Shown: one piece after another, positions 40,467 through 49,691 of the stretch
Numbering within the stretch: the first letter of the stretch is position 1
Layout: each line of letters opens with the position of its first letter
Assembly (NCBI RefSeq): GCF_001908185.1
Contig: NZ_LGHM01000076.1
Coordinates: 1 to 56,978 of the forward strand
Reading direction: 5' to 3'
Source: Bradyrhizobium sp. AS23.2
GTDB lineage: Bacteria; Pseudomonadota; Alphaproteobacteria; Rhizobiales; Xanthobacteraceae
Length of the DNA: 56,978 nucleotides
Notes under the pieces: generated by a model
What the model was told of the DNA's origin: nothing
What the model saw: only the letters and a program-made list of their open reading frames with translations
The model's database searches: none
Position numbers and translations under genes: made by a program

Positions 40467-41524
40467 GCGGTTTCCTCTCTGGGCGCGCGGCTATGGCCTG
40501 AACCCGGTATCGCCATGTAACACGCGGCCTCGTGGCCCATCTTATCGAGCGCAGTGAGCTGTGGTGTCGCATTTGCGCAGAGCGGCTCCGCAAACGGGCA
40601 ACGGGTGTGGAAGCGGCAGCCCGAAGGCGGGTCGATCGGATTGGGCGGATCGCCCGTGATCGGCGGCTTCTCGGTGCGGCTGTCAGGATCGGAGGACGGC
40701 ATCGCAGCAAGAAGTGCGCGCGTATAGGGATGCGCCGGCTGATCCCAGACCTGGTCGACCGGACCGAGCTCGACGACCTCGCCGAGATACATCACCAGCA
40801 CGCGATCGCTGATGTAGCGCACGACGTTGAGGTCGTGGCTGATGAAGAGATAGGTGAGCCCGAACTCGCGCTTGAGGTCGGCAAGCAGATTGAGCACCTG
40901 CGCCTCGACGGATTTGTCGAGCGCGGAGACGGCTTCGTCCAGAATCACCAGCCGCGGCGACAGTGCCAGGGCCCGCGCGATGTTGACGCGCTGGCGCTGA
41001 CCGCCGGAGATCTCGTGCGGATAGCGGTTGGCGAAGTTTTCGGGCCGCAGGCCGACCTTGCCGAGCAGCTCGCGGGCCAATGCGCGTGCCGCACCATCGG
41101 CCATGCCGTGGACCTTGGGGCCGAACGCGATCGATTCCTCGATTGTGAGGCGCGGATTGAGCGAGGCGTAGGAGTCCTGGAACACCATCTGCATGCCGCG
41201 GCGCAACTCGCGCAAGCTCAGCGACTGTCCCACGGTCATGCCGTCATAGATGATGTCGCCGGTATCGCGCGGCATCAAATGCATCAAGAGGCGCGCGGTG
41301 GTGGACTTGCCGCATCCGGACTCGCCGACGATGCCGACGGTCTCGCCCTTGGCGACGGAGAAGGAGACGTTGTCCACCGCGCGCACGGTGCGCTTTGCCG
41401 CGAACAGCCCACCGCGAACCGGGAAATGCTTGGTCAGGCCATTAACCTGAAGCAGCGGCTGCGCAACGCCACCGCGGTCCTCGACCGGCTCCAGCATTTC
41501 AACAGATGTATTGCTCTCGCTCAT
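40463..41524 (-). CDS. ABC importer ATPase (OppF/DppF-like)
   Basis: 353 residues. Walker [16 protein letters not shown]-loop [13 protein letters not shown], signature [15 protein letters not shown], Walker [14 protein letters not shown]-loop LFISHDLNV. The C-terminal oligopeptide-transporter domain is intact, with its cysteines in [15 protein letters not shown], in contrast to the damaged OppD-like partner. Start ATG 41524. The AtzG-like gene overlaps its end. It energises the importer formed by the permeases at 41528-43387. Three bases separate its start from the stop of the upstream permease gene. Confidence 0.9.
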   Translation of the reverse strand: MSESNTSVEMLEPVEDRGGVAQPLLQVNGLTKHFPVRGGLFAAKRTVRAVDNVSFSVAKGETVGIVGESGCGKSTTARLLMHLMPRDTGDIIYDGMTVGQSLSLRELRRGMQMVFQDSYASLNPRLTIEESIAFGPKVHGMADGAARALARELLGKVGLRPENFANRYPHEISGGQRQRVNIARALALSPRLVILDEAVSALDKSVEAQVLNLLADLKREFGLTYLFISHDLNVVRYISDRVLVMYLGEVVELGPVDQVWDQPAHPYTRALLAAMPSSDPDSRTEKPPITGDPPNPIDPPSGCRFHTRCPFAEPLCANATPQLTALDKMGHEAACYMAIPGSGHSRAPREETA

Positions 41525-41527
41525 GGC

Positions 41528-42430
41528 CTAGTTCCTGATGTCCATGGCGCTGCGCAGGCCGTCCGAGAGCAGGTTGAAGCAGATCGAGACGGCGAAGATC
41601 ATCGCGCCGGGCAATGCGGCGACCCAGGGATTGACGTAGATCGCGGTGCGCAAGGTGTTCAGCATCAGGCCCCATTCCGGCTCCGGTGGCTTGGTGCCGA
41701 GGCCGAGGAAGGAGAGGCCTGCCGCCAGGATCATCGAGACCGAGATCAGGCTGGTGGCATAGACGAAGATCGAGCCCAGCACGTTGCCGAGGATATGCAC
41801 GCGCATGATGGTGAAGGGCCCTGCGCCGGAGGCACGCGCGGCCTCGACGAAGTCCATGTTGCGCACGCCGGTGGTGACGCTTTCGGCAACGCGGGTGATC
41901 TGCGGCACGAACACGATCGTGAGCGCCACGATGGAATTGAGGATGCCGGCCCCGAGCGCGCCGGAGATCGCGATCGCCAGCAGCACGGAGGGGAAGGCGT
42001 AGAACACGTCGACCGTGCGCATGATCGCGGTGTTGAGCTTGCCGCCGACATAGCCGGCAATGATGCCGAGCGAGGTGCCGATGCAGAACGCCAGGATCAC
42101 GGGCAGGATACCGATGACCAACGACAGCCGCCCGCCATAGACCAGCCGCGCCAGCATGTCGCGGCCGAGCTCGTCGGTGCCGAGCGGATAGCCTACTGTT
42201 CCGATGTGGCGAAGGCGACGGATCATCGAACCCTTGTAGGGATCCTCCAGCCCCAGCCAGGGCGCAAGAATCGCGGACAGGAAGATCAGCAGCAGCACCA
42301 GCGCGCAGGCCATGCTGACCTTGTCGCGCGTGATGCGGCGGCCGACGGTCGCCCAATAGCCGCGTGCCTTGCTCGCGGGCGCGGCCTGGAGCGCGGCATC
42401 ACTGGTCGCAGATAGCGGAAACTCGCTCAT
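41528..42430 (-). CDS. ABC importer permease (OppC/DppC-like)
   Basis: 300 residues with an N-terminal cytosolic stretch and about six membrane helices (LVLLLIFLSAILAPWLGL, LVIGILPVILAFCIGTSLGII, LLAIAISGALGAGI). The OppC-N type start and the EAA-loop region (EAARASGAGPFTIMRVHILGNVL) identify the DppC/OppC class. Start ATG 42430. It is 3 bases from the neighbouring permease and ATPase genes, so the operon is tightly packed. It works with the OppB-like permease to form the channel. Confidence 0.9.
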   Translation of the reverse strand: MSEFPLSATSDAALQAAPASKARGYWATVGRRITRDKVSMACALVLLLIFLSAILAPWLGLEDPYKGSMIRRLRHIGTVGYPLGTDELGRDMLARLVYGGRLSLVIGILPVILAFCIGTSLGIIAGYVGGKLNTAIMRTVDVFYAFPSVLLAIAISGALGAGILNSIVALTIVFVPQITRVAESVTTGVRNMDFVEAARASGAGPFTIMRVHILGNVLGSIFVYATSLISVSMILAAGLSFLGLGTKPPEPEWGLMLNTLRTAIYVNPWVAALPGAMIFAVSICFNLLSDGLRSAMDIRN

Positions 42431-42433
42431 CGG

Positions 42434-43387
42434 CTAGCCCCGCTTGATGCGCGGATCGATCGCGGCCTGCGCGATGTCGACCAGCAGATTGAGAAAGACG
42501 AAGAACAGCGCCAGAATCAGGATCGTGCCCTGCAACAGCGGCAGGTCGCGCTGGAAGATCGCCGAATTGAGCAGGAAGCCCGAGCCCGGCCAGGAGAACA
42601 CGGTCTCGATCAGGATCGAGCCGCCGAGCATGTAACCGAGCTGGAGGCCCATCACCGCGAGCGCGGTGGGGGCGGCGTTCTTGATGACGTGACGGAAGAC
42701 GCCCCGCTCGTGCAGGCCTTTCGCGCGCAGCGCCTCGACAAAATCCTGCGAGAGGATGTCGCCGGTGAGCGCACGCACCGTGCGGGTAACGACGCCCATC
42801 GGAATCACGGAGGTCGTGATCGCCGGCAGCACGAGATATTTCAGGTGCGCCCAGTCCCAGGCCCAGGAGTTGGAGCCGTTGGGTCCGGCGCCGACCGCGG
42901 GCAACCAGTTCAGCTGGACCGAGAAGATGATGACGAGCACCATGCCAAGCCAGTAATGCGGCACCGACACGCCGGCGATGGCAAAGGAGGTCGCGACCTT
43001 GTCGATCCAGGTCTCGCGGAAATAGCCCGCGATTAGGCCGAGGAGGATGCCCATGGTGAAGCCGATGATGGCGGCGGCAATCGCGAGCGTGACGGTGTTG
43101 CCAACCGCGCGCATGACCTCGGCGAGCACGGGGCGCCCCGTCGCGATGGAATTGCCGAGATCGCCGTGCAGCGCGCGCATCAGCCAGAGGCCGAACTGCA
43201 CCGGCAGCGGTCGGTCGAAGCCGTAGGCGGCGCGGAGCTGCGCGGCAAGCTCCTGCGAGGCATCGGCCGGCAGCACCGCGACCAGCGGATCGCCCGGCGT
43301 GATGTGCACGAGCAGAAAGCACACCAGCGCCACGCTGATGACGATCGGGATAACGTAGACGATGCGTCTGGCGATATAGGCGAGCAC
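42434..43387 (-). CDS. ABC importer permease (OppB/DppB-like)
   Basis: 317 residues. The start is GTG 43387 (MLAYIARRIVYVIPIVISVALVCFLLVHITPGDP), the classical OppB/DppB N-terminus. About six membrane helices follow, with the EAA loop (FVEALRAKGLHERGVFRHVIKNAAPTALAVMGLQLGYMLGGSILIETVFSWPGSG region) and an FLNLLVDIAQAAIDPRIKRG tail. It directly follows the solute-binding protein gene after a palindromic repeat (43457-43560). Confidence 0.9.
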   Translation of the reverse strand: MLAYIARRIVYVIPIVISVALVCFLLVHITPGDPLVAVLPADASQELAAQLRAAYGFDRPLPVQFGLWLMRALHGDLGNSIATGRPVLAEVMRAVGNTVTLAIAAAIIGFTMGILLGLIAGYFRETWIDKVATSFAIAGVSVPHYWLGMVLVIIFSVQLNWLPAVGAGPNGSNSWAWDWAHLKYLVLPAITTSVIPMGVVTRTVRALTGDILSQDFVEALRAKGLHERGVFRHVIKNAAPTALAVMGLQLGYMLGGSILIETVFSWPGSGFLLNSAIFQRDLPLLQGTILILALFFVFLNLLVDIAQAAIDPRIKRG

Positions 43388-43456
43388 TGACTTACCTAAC
43401 GTGATGACGCACGATTGGGTGCGCGGGCTTCAGTAAGGGACACGAGATGCGAGGGT

Positions 43457-43560
43457 TCCCTCCCCCCTTGCGGGGGAGGGTTAGGGAGAGGGGTGGCCAC
43501 GCAGGGACCGCCCGTGTGCCCCCCTTCCCCAGCCCCTCTCCCCGCAAGGGGGAGGGGAGC
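43457..43560. repeat. Palindromic repeat (TCCCTCCCCCC type)
   Basis: CCCTCCCCCCTTGCGGGGGAGGG hairpin at left and CCCAGCCCCTCTCCCCGCAAGGGGGAGGGG at right, inside the importer operon between the binding-protein and first permease genes. A stem here could stabilise the upstream mRNA and set a higher dose of the binding protein. Confidence 0.8.
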
Positions 43561-43578
43561 CCTACCAGCGTGCTCACC

Positions 43579-45240
43579 TTACGGCGCCATCGACACCGGC
43601 GAGAAGTCGATGAACCAGCTCTTCGGCTGCACGACGCCTGTCACCTTCGGGCTGATGGCGCGAGGGCCGACGTCGTGGGCGACGTAGAGGAAGGCTGCGT
43701 CGTCGACGGAAGCCGCATGCAACTCGGCGAGCGCGGCGTCACGCGCAGCTGGTTCGAAGGTCTGCCGCGCCTTCTTCACGAGCTCGTCGAACTTGGGATT
43801 GTTGATGAAGCCCCAATTGTTCGAGACCGGCGGCGCCATGCCCGACTGCAGGAAGCGCACCAGCGCGAAGAACGGATCCATCGCCGCATAGGTGACGTTG
43901 GTCGCATTCGAGCCGTTGGCAGAGGGGTCCTTGGCGCCGCGGCGCCAGTTGGTGAACAAGGTGTTCCACTCGATGACGTCGAGCTGCACATCGAAGTAGC
44001 ACTCGGCGAGCGCCTGCTGCAGATACTCGTTCATCGGCAGCGGCTGCATCTGGCCCGAGCCGGAGGCCGAGGTCTGGATCTTCACCGTCAGCTTCTTGTT
44101 CGGACCAAAACCTGCCTCCTGCATCAGCTTCTGGGCAGCAGCCTTGTCGTATTTGATCTCGAAGGTCGGCTTGCCCCGCCAGGGATGGCCGGGCTCGAAG
44201 GTGCCGGTCGCGGGCACCATCAGGCCTGCGAGCAGGCCGTCCTTGAGGCCTTCGCGATCGACGCAGAGGTTCGCGGCCTTGCGCACGCGGATGTCGTTCC
44301 AGGGCGAGCCTTCGATGCGCGAGAACTGCCACGGCCAAACATGCGGCTGCTCGTTGGCGTAGAGCTTGAAGCCGCGCTGCTTGAGCTCGGGCAGCGCGTC
44401 CGGCGCCGGCGCCTCGACCCAATCGACCTGTCCGGAGAGCAGCGCCGCGGTGCGCGCATTCGCTTCCGGCATCGGCAACAGCACCATCTTGTCGACCTTG
44501 GGCACGCGCGCCTTGTCCCAATAGTTCGCGTTCTTGACGAGCTCGAGCCGCTCGCGCGGGGTGAAGCTCGACATTTTCCACGGGCCGGTGCCGGAAGCGT
44601 CCTTGGCGAACGCGGTCCAGGCGGCCTGCGACTTGGCCTTGGCGTCAGTGCCTTCCGCCTTGTCGTAGAAGGCCTGCCACTTCGCCGGGCTCGCCATGAA
44701 GAGATTGGTGAGGTTGATCGGCAGGAAGCTGTCGGGCTCCTTGGTGGTGAGCTCGACAGTCATGTCGTCGATCTTCTTCGCGGAGGCCAGCGTCGGCATG
44801 CGTGAGGCGGTGACGCCGACCTGGCTGGCGTCGAACTGCGGCGCGTCCTGCTTCAACACCTTGTCGACGTTCCAGACCACGGCGTCTGCGTTGAACGGCG
44901 AGCCGTCATGGAAGGTGACGCCGGGGCGCAACTTGAAAATCCACTTGGTCTTGTCGGCATCGTCGACCTTCCACTCGGTCGCAAGGCCGGGGATCACCAC
45001 GCTCGCCTTGTCGGCCGAGGACAGATCCCACCCGGTCAGCGCATCGTACATGGTGAGGCCAGTGAAGCGATTGCCTTCAAAGCCCTGATCGGGCTGGCCC
45101 AGCGTGCGCGGAATATCGGCAGCGGTCATGCCGATGCGCAGCACTGTGTCGGCGCTGGCCACGCGCGGCCATGCGGCCGCACTACCGAGCGCCAGCAACG
45201 CGATCAGCGCCGCGCGAGTGGTCGTCTTCTTGATAAGCAT
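43579..45240 (-). CDS. Extracellular solute-binding protein of the peptide/nickel ABC importer family
   Basis: 553 residues. A Sec signal peptide (MLIKKTTTRAALIALLALGSAAAW...ASA) precedes a family-5 (OppA/DppA-type) binding protein: VIPGLATEWKVDD, FKLRPGVTFHDGSPFNADAVVWNVDKVL, GTGPWKMSSFTPRERLELVKNANYW, and the long C-terminal lobe. The start ATG 45240 follows GAGGATTGAGGCG; the frame extends upstream but would lack a signal peptide. First gene of the importer operon. It is paralogous to the divergent binding protein at 45442-47037 over the full length. Confidence 0.9.
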   Translation of the reverse strand: MLIKKTTTRAALIALLALGSAAAWPRVASADTVLRIGMTAADIPRTLGQPDQGFEGNRFTGLTMYDALTGWDLSSADKASVVIPGLATEWKVDDADKTKWIFKLRPGVTFHDGSPFNADAVVWNVDKVLKQDAPQFDASQVGVTASRMPTLASAKKIDDMTVELTTKEPDSFLPINLTNLFMASPAKWQAFYDKAEGTDAKAKSQAAWTAFAKDASGTGPWKMSSFTPRERLELVKNANYWDKARVPKVDKMVLLPMPEANARTAALLSGQVDWVEAPAPDALPELKQRGFKLYANEQPHVWPWQFSRIEGSPWNDIRVRKAANLCVDREGLKDGLLAGLMVPATGTFEPGHPWRGKPTFEIKYDKAAAQKLMQEAGFGPNKKLTVKIQTSASGSGQMQPLPMNEYLQQALAECYFDVQLDVIEWNTLFTNWRRGAKDPSANGSNATNVTYAAMDPFFALVRFLQSGMAPPVSNNWGFINNPKFDELVKKARQTFEPAARDAALAELHAASVDDAAFLYVAHDVGPRAISPKVTGVVQPKSWFIDFSPVSMAP

Positions 45241-45441
45241 CGCCTCAATCCTCTTCCGGCTTCCGATGATTAATTTTGAAGCAATCGTATGCAATGGCTG
45301 TGCCAGTGGGGAAACTTATTCTGCAAATTGCCCCTGCGACGACAAGTCCTTGTGATTGTGCACCTGCGCAGGCGCCGCGCTGCCTATTCTGGCATCAAGA
45401 TTGCAAGTTTGGCCCTGAGTTCTTCCTGGGAGTATTGGGCC
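45241..45441. promoter_or_regulatory. Divergent promoter region of the two binding-protein genes
   Basis: 201 bases between oppositely oriented starts. AT-rich in the left part (about 45270-45330), where minus-strand sigma-70-like hexamers could lie, and GC-rich with CTGCGCAG and GGCGCCGCGC blocks nearer the right gene. I did not find a convincing -35/-10 pair or clear operator. Confidence 0.4.
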
Positions 45442-47037
45442 ATGCGTGTCCGACTATCGACCTGTCTCGCCGTGCTTGCCCTGGCGTTATCCGCAATCCC
45501 GGCGCGGGCCGAAACGGTCGTGCGCTATGGCATCTCGATGGCGGATATTCCGCTGACGACCGGCCAGCCCGATCGCGGCGCCGGCGCCTACCAGTTCACG
45601 GCCTACACGATCTACGATCCGCTCGTTGCGTGGGAGATGGACGTCGCCGACCGGCCCGGCAAGCTGGTGCCGGGGCTCGCGACGGAATGGAAGGTCGACG
45701 ACAACGACAGGACCAAATGGCGCTTCGCCCTTCGCAAGGGCGTGAAGTTTCACGACGGCAGCGAGTTCAACGCCGACGCGGTGATCTGGAATCTGGACAA
45801 GGTGCTCAACGACAAGGCGCCGCAATTCGACAAGCGACAGAGCGCGCAGGTGAAGACCCGCCTGCCCTCGGTCGCGAGCTACGCCAAGATCGACGATTTT
45901 ACCGTGGAGATCACCACCAAGACTGTCGACTCCTTCTTTCCCTATCAGATGCTCTGGTTCCTGGTGTCGAGCCCGGCGCAATATGAAAAGCTCGGCAAGG
46001 ACTGGGACAAGTTCGCAAGCCAGCCTTCCGGCACCGGCCCGTTCAAGCTGACCAAGCTGGTACCGCGCGAGCTCGCCGAGCTGACCAAGAATCCGGACTA
46101 CTGGAACAAGAAGCGGATTCCGAAGTCCGACAAGATCGTGCTGGTGCCGATGCCGGAAGCGCTGACGCGCACCAACGCGCTGCTGGCCGGCCAGGTCGAC
46201 CTGATCGAGACGCCGGCGCCCGATGCCGTGCCGCAGCTCAAGGCGGCCGGCATGAAGATCGTCGACAACATCACGCCGCATGTCTGGAATTATCACCTCA
46301 GCATACTGCCGGGCTCGCCCTGGACCGACATCCGCCTGCGCAAGGCGCTGAACCTTGCGATCGATCGCGAGGCGGTGGTCGGCCTGATGAATGGCCTCGC
46401 AAAACCCGCCAAGGGCCAGGTCGACCCGTCGAGCCCGTGGTTCGGCAAGCCGACGTTTGACATCAAGTATGATCTCACTGCCGCCAGGAAGCTGGTCGAG
46501 GAGGCCGGCTACTCCAAGGCGAAGCCGCTGAAGACCACCTTCATCATCGCGCAAGGCGGCACCGGCCAGATGCTGTCGCTGCCGATGAACGAATTCCTGC
46601 AGCAGAGTTTCAAGGAGATCGGCATCGACATCGACTTCAAGGTGGTCGAGCTCGAGACATTATATACGCACTGGCGCAAGGGCGCGGCCGACGACATGAA
46701 TGCCGGCATCACCGCCAACAACATCGCCTATGTCACCTCCGATCCACTCTACGCCATCGTCCGCTTCTTCGCCTCCGACCAGATCGCACCGGTCGGTGTC
46801 AACTGGGGCGGCTACAAGAACCCTGAGGTTGACGCGCTGATCAACGAGGCCAAGCAGACTTTCGACACCGCCAAGCAGGACGATCTGATCGCACAGGCGC
46901 ACGCCCTGATCGTCGACGATGCCGTGCTGGTCTGGGTCGTTCACGACACCAACCCGCATGCGCTGTCGCCGAAGATCAAGCAGTTCGTGCAGGCGCAGCA
47001 CTGGTTCCAGGACCTGACGACGATCGGGATGGAGTGA
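45442..47037 (+). CDS. Second solute-binding protein (paralog), divergent to the importer operon
   Basis: 531 residues. Signal peptide MRVRLSTCLAVLALALSAIPARA, then ETVVRYGISMADIPLTTGQPD, LVPGLATEWKVDDNDRTKWRFALRKGVKFHDGSEFNADAVIWNLDKVL. These align closely with the divergent neighbour, including the PGLATEWKVDD and HDGS-FNADAV-WN-DKVL blocks. No permease or ATPase genes follow it, so it probably feeds the same importer with a different ligand. The start ATG 45442 follows GGGAG; the frame extends to 45289 but without a signal peptide. Confidence 0.9.
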   Translation: MRVRLSTCLAVLALALSAIPARAETVVRYGISMADIPLTTGQPDRGAGAYQFTAYTIYDPLVAWEMDVADRPGKLVPGLATEWKVDDNDRTKWRFALRKGVKFHDGSEFNADAVIWNLDKVLNDKAPQFDKRQSAQVKTRLPSVASYAKIDDFTVEITTKTVDSFFPYQMLWFLVSSPAQYEKLGKDWDKFASQPSGTGPFKLTKLVPRELAELTKNPDYWNKKRIPKSDKIVLVPMPEALTRTNALLAGQVDLIETPAPDAVPQLKAAGMKIVDNITPHVWNYHLSILPGSPWTDIRLRKALNLAIDREAVVGLMNGLAKPAKGQVDPSSPWFGKPTFDIKYDLTAARKLVEEAGYSKAKPLKTTFIIAQGGTGQMLSLPMNEFLQQSFKEIGIDIDFKVVELETLYTHWRKGAADDMNAGITANNIAYVTSDPLYAIVRFFASDQIAPVGVNWGGYKNPEVDALINEAKQTFDTAKQDDLIAQAHALIVDDAVLVWVVHDTNPHALSPKIKQFVQAQHWFQDLTTIGME

Positions 47038-47062
47038 GGGGGCGGCGCGCGACCACAGCCAT

Positions 47063-47145
47063 CGTAGGGTGGGCAAAGCGAAGCGTGCCCCACGAGTGAA
47101 CGAGAAGACGTGGCACGGCGCAAGTGCGCCTTTGCCCACCCTACG
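47063..47145. repeat. Palindromic repeat (CGTAGGGTGGGC type)
   Basis: CGTAGGGTGGGCAAAGCGAAGCG at left and CGCCTTTGCCCACCCTACG at right, with a CGTGCCCCACG/CGTGGCACGG centre. Third copy of the family in the window. Confidence 0.85.
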
Positions 47146-47201
47146 GGAGTTGATGGCGGCGTCGGTAGCGTTGGAGCCAAACTGCCCCGTCAAACACCGC
47201 T

Positions 47202-47338
47202 GTCGTCCCGGGGTGCGACGTAGTCGCGAGCCCGGGACCCATAACCACAGGGAGAGGTTTGGCGAGGACTCGTGGTTGCCACTCTCGCACCACAACTTCT
47301 CCCTGGGGTTATGGGTCCCCGCGTGCGCGGGGACGACG
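47202..47338. repeat. Palindromic repeat (GTCGTCCCGG type)
   Basis: GTCGTCCCGGGGTGCGACG at left and GGGGACGAC at right with GGGACCCATAACC/GGTTATGGGTCCC inside. Sister of 4150-4285. Confidence 0.8.
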
Positions 47339-47380
47339 GCGAATGTGTAGCGCCAGCGACGCCCCTTCGCCCGCGCACCG

Positions 47381-49612
47381 CTACTTCGTCAGCAGCGCAT
47401 ACGCCCCGGACCATCCCTCGGCCGGTGGATTGGTCTGGAAAACCTTGATGCGGGCTTCGTAGAGCTTGAACAGCTTTTCCAGCGTGTCGGCGTCTTCGCT
47501 TCGACGGCCGCGCTCGATGGCGTCGAGCGCGCCCTGCCAGTCGCGGCGGCGGTAGCAGCCGAGCATCTCGATGGTGATGTTGCGCAGGCGCTGGAAGGCG
47601 CCGGAATTCATCACGTCCTCGGGGCCGGCGATGGCGTAGATCACTTCCGGTTCGGTCTTGCCCTTGACCATGATGAAGTCGAGCTCGAGGATCGCGAACT
47701 TCTCCTTGGCGGCGAGCGCGGTCCTGGAGCCGACGATGATCGGGAAACCGTACTCCTTCGACTGGCCTTCGAGGCGCGAGGCGAGGTTCACGCTGTCGCC
47801 GAGCACCGAATAGTTCTTCTTCAGATCGGAGCCCATGTTACCGACCACGCCGATGCCGGTGTTGAGGCCGATGCCGACATTGAGCGGGATGTAGACGTGG
47901 CCGCCGTCGATGGCCTCCTGCTCGCGCTCCTTGTTGACCGCGTCGATCTGCTCGAGCATCTGGATCGCGGCCTCGCAGGCGTTGACCTCGTGCTCGGCAT
48001 CGTCGAGCGGCGCGTTCCAGAACGCCATGATGGCGTCGCCCATGTATTTGTCGATATAGCCCTTCCGCTCGATGATGACGTCGGTCAGCGGCGTCAGGAA
48101 GCGGTTCATCAACGCGATCAGCCCTTGCGGATCGTGCTTGTAGCTCTCCGAGATCGTGGTGAAGCCGCGCACGTCGGAGAACATGATCGTCATCTCGCGC
48201 TCCTCGCCGCCGAGCACGAGCTTTTCCGGCGATTGCGCGAGCTGCTCGACCAGCACGGGCGACATGTATTGCGCGAACATGCCGCGGATCTGCACGCGCT
48301 GGCGCTGCTCGCGCACGAAACTCGCAAAGATCAGCGTCAGATAGATCGCGGTGGTCGAGAGCAGCGGATAGGTGAAGTCGATGAGGTAGCGATATTGCGA
48401 ATAGAAGAACCAGGATACGCCGATCAGGATGGCGGCGAACATCGCACCCGCAAGCACCAGGCGGACGGGCCCGAGGTTCGGCGTGAAGATGATGACGAGC
48501 AGGCCGATAATCAGCGCGGCGAGCAGCTCGACACCGAGCGCATAGTTCGGCTGGGAAATGACCGCGCCGCTCAGCACACTTTCGAGCACCTGGGCATGGA
48601 CCTCGACACCCGGCATGTTCGACGACACCGGCGTGGTCTTGATGTCGTTGAGCCCAACCGCTGAGGTTCCGATCAGCACCAGCTTGCCGGCGATCCGGCT
48701 GCGCGACACCGTGTTGTCGAGCACGTCGGCGGCGGAGACGTAGATCGACGGATCCTGGCGGGCATAATGCACCCAGAACTGGCCGTTCTTGTCGGTCGGA
48801 ATCTCGACGCCCTTGATGCGGACGGCCCTGATGCCGGTCTTGTCGGTCCTGACCAGGAGCGTCGGCGTGCCCGTCACGACACGCAGGATCTCGAGGCTGA
48901 GCGAAGGCATGATGTTGCCCTGGGCGCGCATGATCATCGGCACCCGGCGGATCAGGCCGTCGCGGTCGGTCCTGATGCTGAACAGGCCGCGGCCGGCGGC
49001 GACCTTCTCGATGACGGGCACGTTGCGCAAGAGGCCAGGGAATTCGAACAGGAAGCGTTCGGCCCCCTCCTCGCCGACCGTGGCAACGCCGGTGAAGGGC
49101 AGCGTCTTGTCGATCTCCGACAGGACCGCCCGCTGACCGGTCTCGCCCAGCACCACGCGCGAGCGCTTGATCGCTTCGGCGAAGATCTGGTCGTTGGTCG
49201 GCAGCTCCCGCAGCTTGGCGCGAGTGGCATCGTCCAGATCGCGCATCTGGCTCGCGACCAGATCCGGATTGAGCCGGTCGGCTTCCGAAAACACCACGTC
49301 GAAGCCGATCGCGACCGCGCCGCTATTGGTGAGGTTGAGGATCAGATCGGCGATCCGCGTGCGCGGCCACGGCCACTGGCCGAGCTTGGCGAGGCTCTTG
49401 TCGTCGATATCGACGATGACGACCGGCCGCGTCGCCTTGTGGCGCGGATCGATCAGCTGGAACATGTCGAAGGTGCGCAGCCGCACTTCCTGGATCGGCG
49501 GCGGATCCCAGAGGCGGACGGCGGCAAATATGATCAGCAGCGCAAGGCACATCAGCCGCGCAAAGCCGAACTTGAGCGCAAACCACCGCCGCAGGATCTT
49601 GAGACGTTTCAT
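47381..49612 (-). CDS. CHASE2-domain class III adenylate cyclase
   Basis: 743 residues. After one N-terminal membrane segment (about 18-35), a CHASE2 extracytoplasmic sensor domain runs to about residue 345. Three membrane helices follow (about 355-430), then the cyclase domain (about 455-650). Both metal Asp are present (FSDVRGFTTISE, KYMGDAIMAFW), as are GDSVNLASRLEG with the transition-state Asn/Arg and MVKGKTEPEV with the purine-selecting Lys. The Lys/Asp pair points to ATP, so adenylate cyclase. The C-terminal 90 residues are a helical tail. Start ATG 49612. It lies 79 bases after the giant protein gene on the same strand, with no terminator seen between. Confidence 0.9.
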   Translation of the reverse strand: MKRLKILRRWFALKFGFARLMCLALLIIFAAVRLWDPPPIQEVRLRTFDMFQLIDPRHKATRPVVIVDIDDKSLAKLGQWPWPRTRIADLILNLTNSGAVAIGFDVVFSEADRLNPDLVASQMRDLDDATRAKLRELPTNDQIFAEAIKRSRVVLGETGQRAVLSEIDKTLPFTGVATVGEEGAERFLFEFPGLLRNVPVIEKVAAGRGLFSIRTDRDGLIRRVPMIMRAQGNIMPSLSLEILRVVTGTPTLLVRTDKTGIRAVRIKGVEIPTDKNGQFWVHYARQDPSIYVSAADVLDNTVSRSRIAGKLVLIGTSAVGLNDIKTTPVSSNMPGVEVHAQVLESVLSGAVISQPNYALGVELLAALIIGLLVIIFTPNLGPVRLVLAGAMFAAILIGVSWFFYSQYRYLIDFTYPLLSTTAIYLTLIFASFVREQRQRVQIRGMFAQYMSPVLVEQLAQSPEKLVLGGEEREMTIMFSDVRGFTTISESYKHDPQGLIALMNRFLTPLTDVIIERKGYIDKYMGDAIMAFWNAPLDDAEHEVNACEAAIQMLEQIDAVNKEREQEAIDGGHVYIPLNVGIGLNTGIGVVGNMGSDLKKNYSVLGDSVNLASRLEGQSKEYGFPIIVGSRTALAAKEKFAILELDFIMVKGKTEPEVIYAIAGPEDVMNSGAFQRLRNITIEMLGCYRRRDWQGALDAIERGRRSEDADTLEKLFKLYEARIKVFQTNPPAEGWSGAYALLTK

Positions 49613-49691
49613 GCTGGTTGGATATCACGCATCGACGACCAATGGCAGCTTCGATCGGATGTACAGACGATCGGCCACGCCCAAATGGTCA

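Larger units (their letters stand above)
47038..47380. other. Repeat-filled intergenic stretch
   Basis: About 343 bases with no gene. It holds two complete palindromic repeats of different families (47063-47145 and 47202-47338, listed separately) between convergent genes. I see no U-tract terminator; the hairpins may serve as the 3' ends. Confidence 0.7.

Noticed and set aside
40532..42415. 627-codon plus-strand frame over the importer genes
   Set aside because: Shadow of the OppF- and OppC-like genes; composition is Asp/Gly/Arg/His-biased with no motif.
49613..49691. CGATCG-N10-CGATCG dyad between the giant gene and the cyclase gene, considered as terminator
   Set aside because: The stem is short and has no U-tract in either direction, so it does not separate the two genes.
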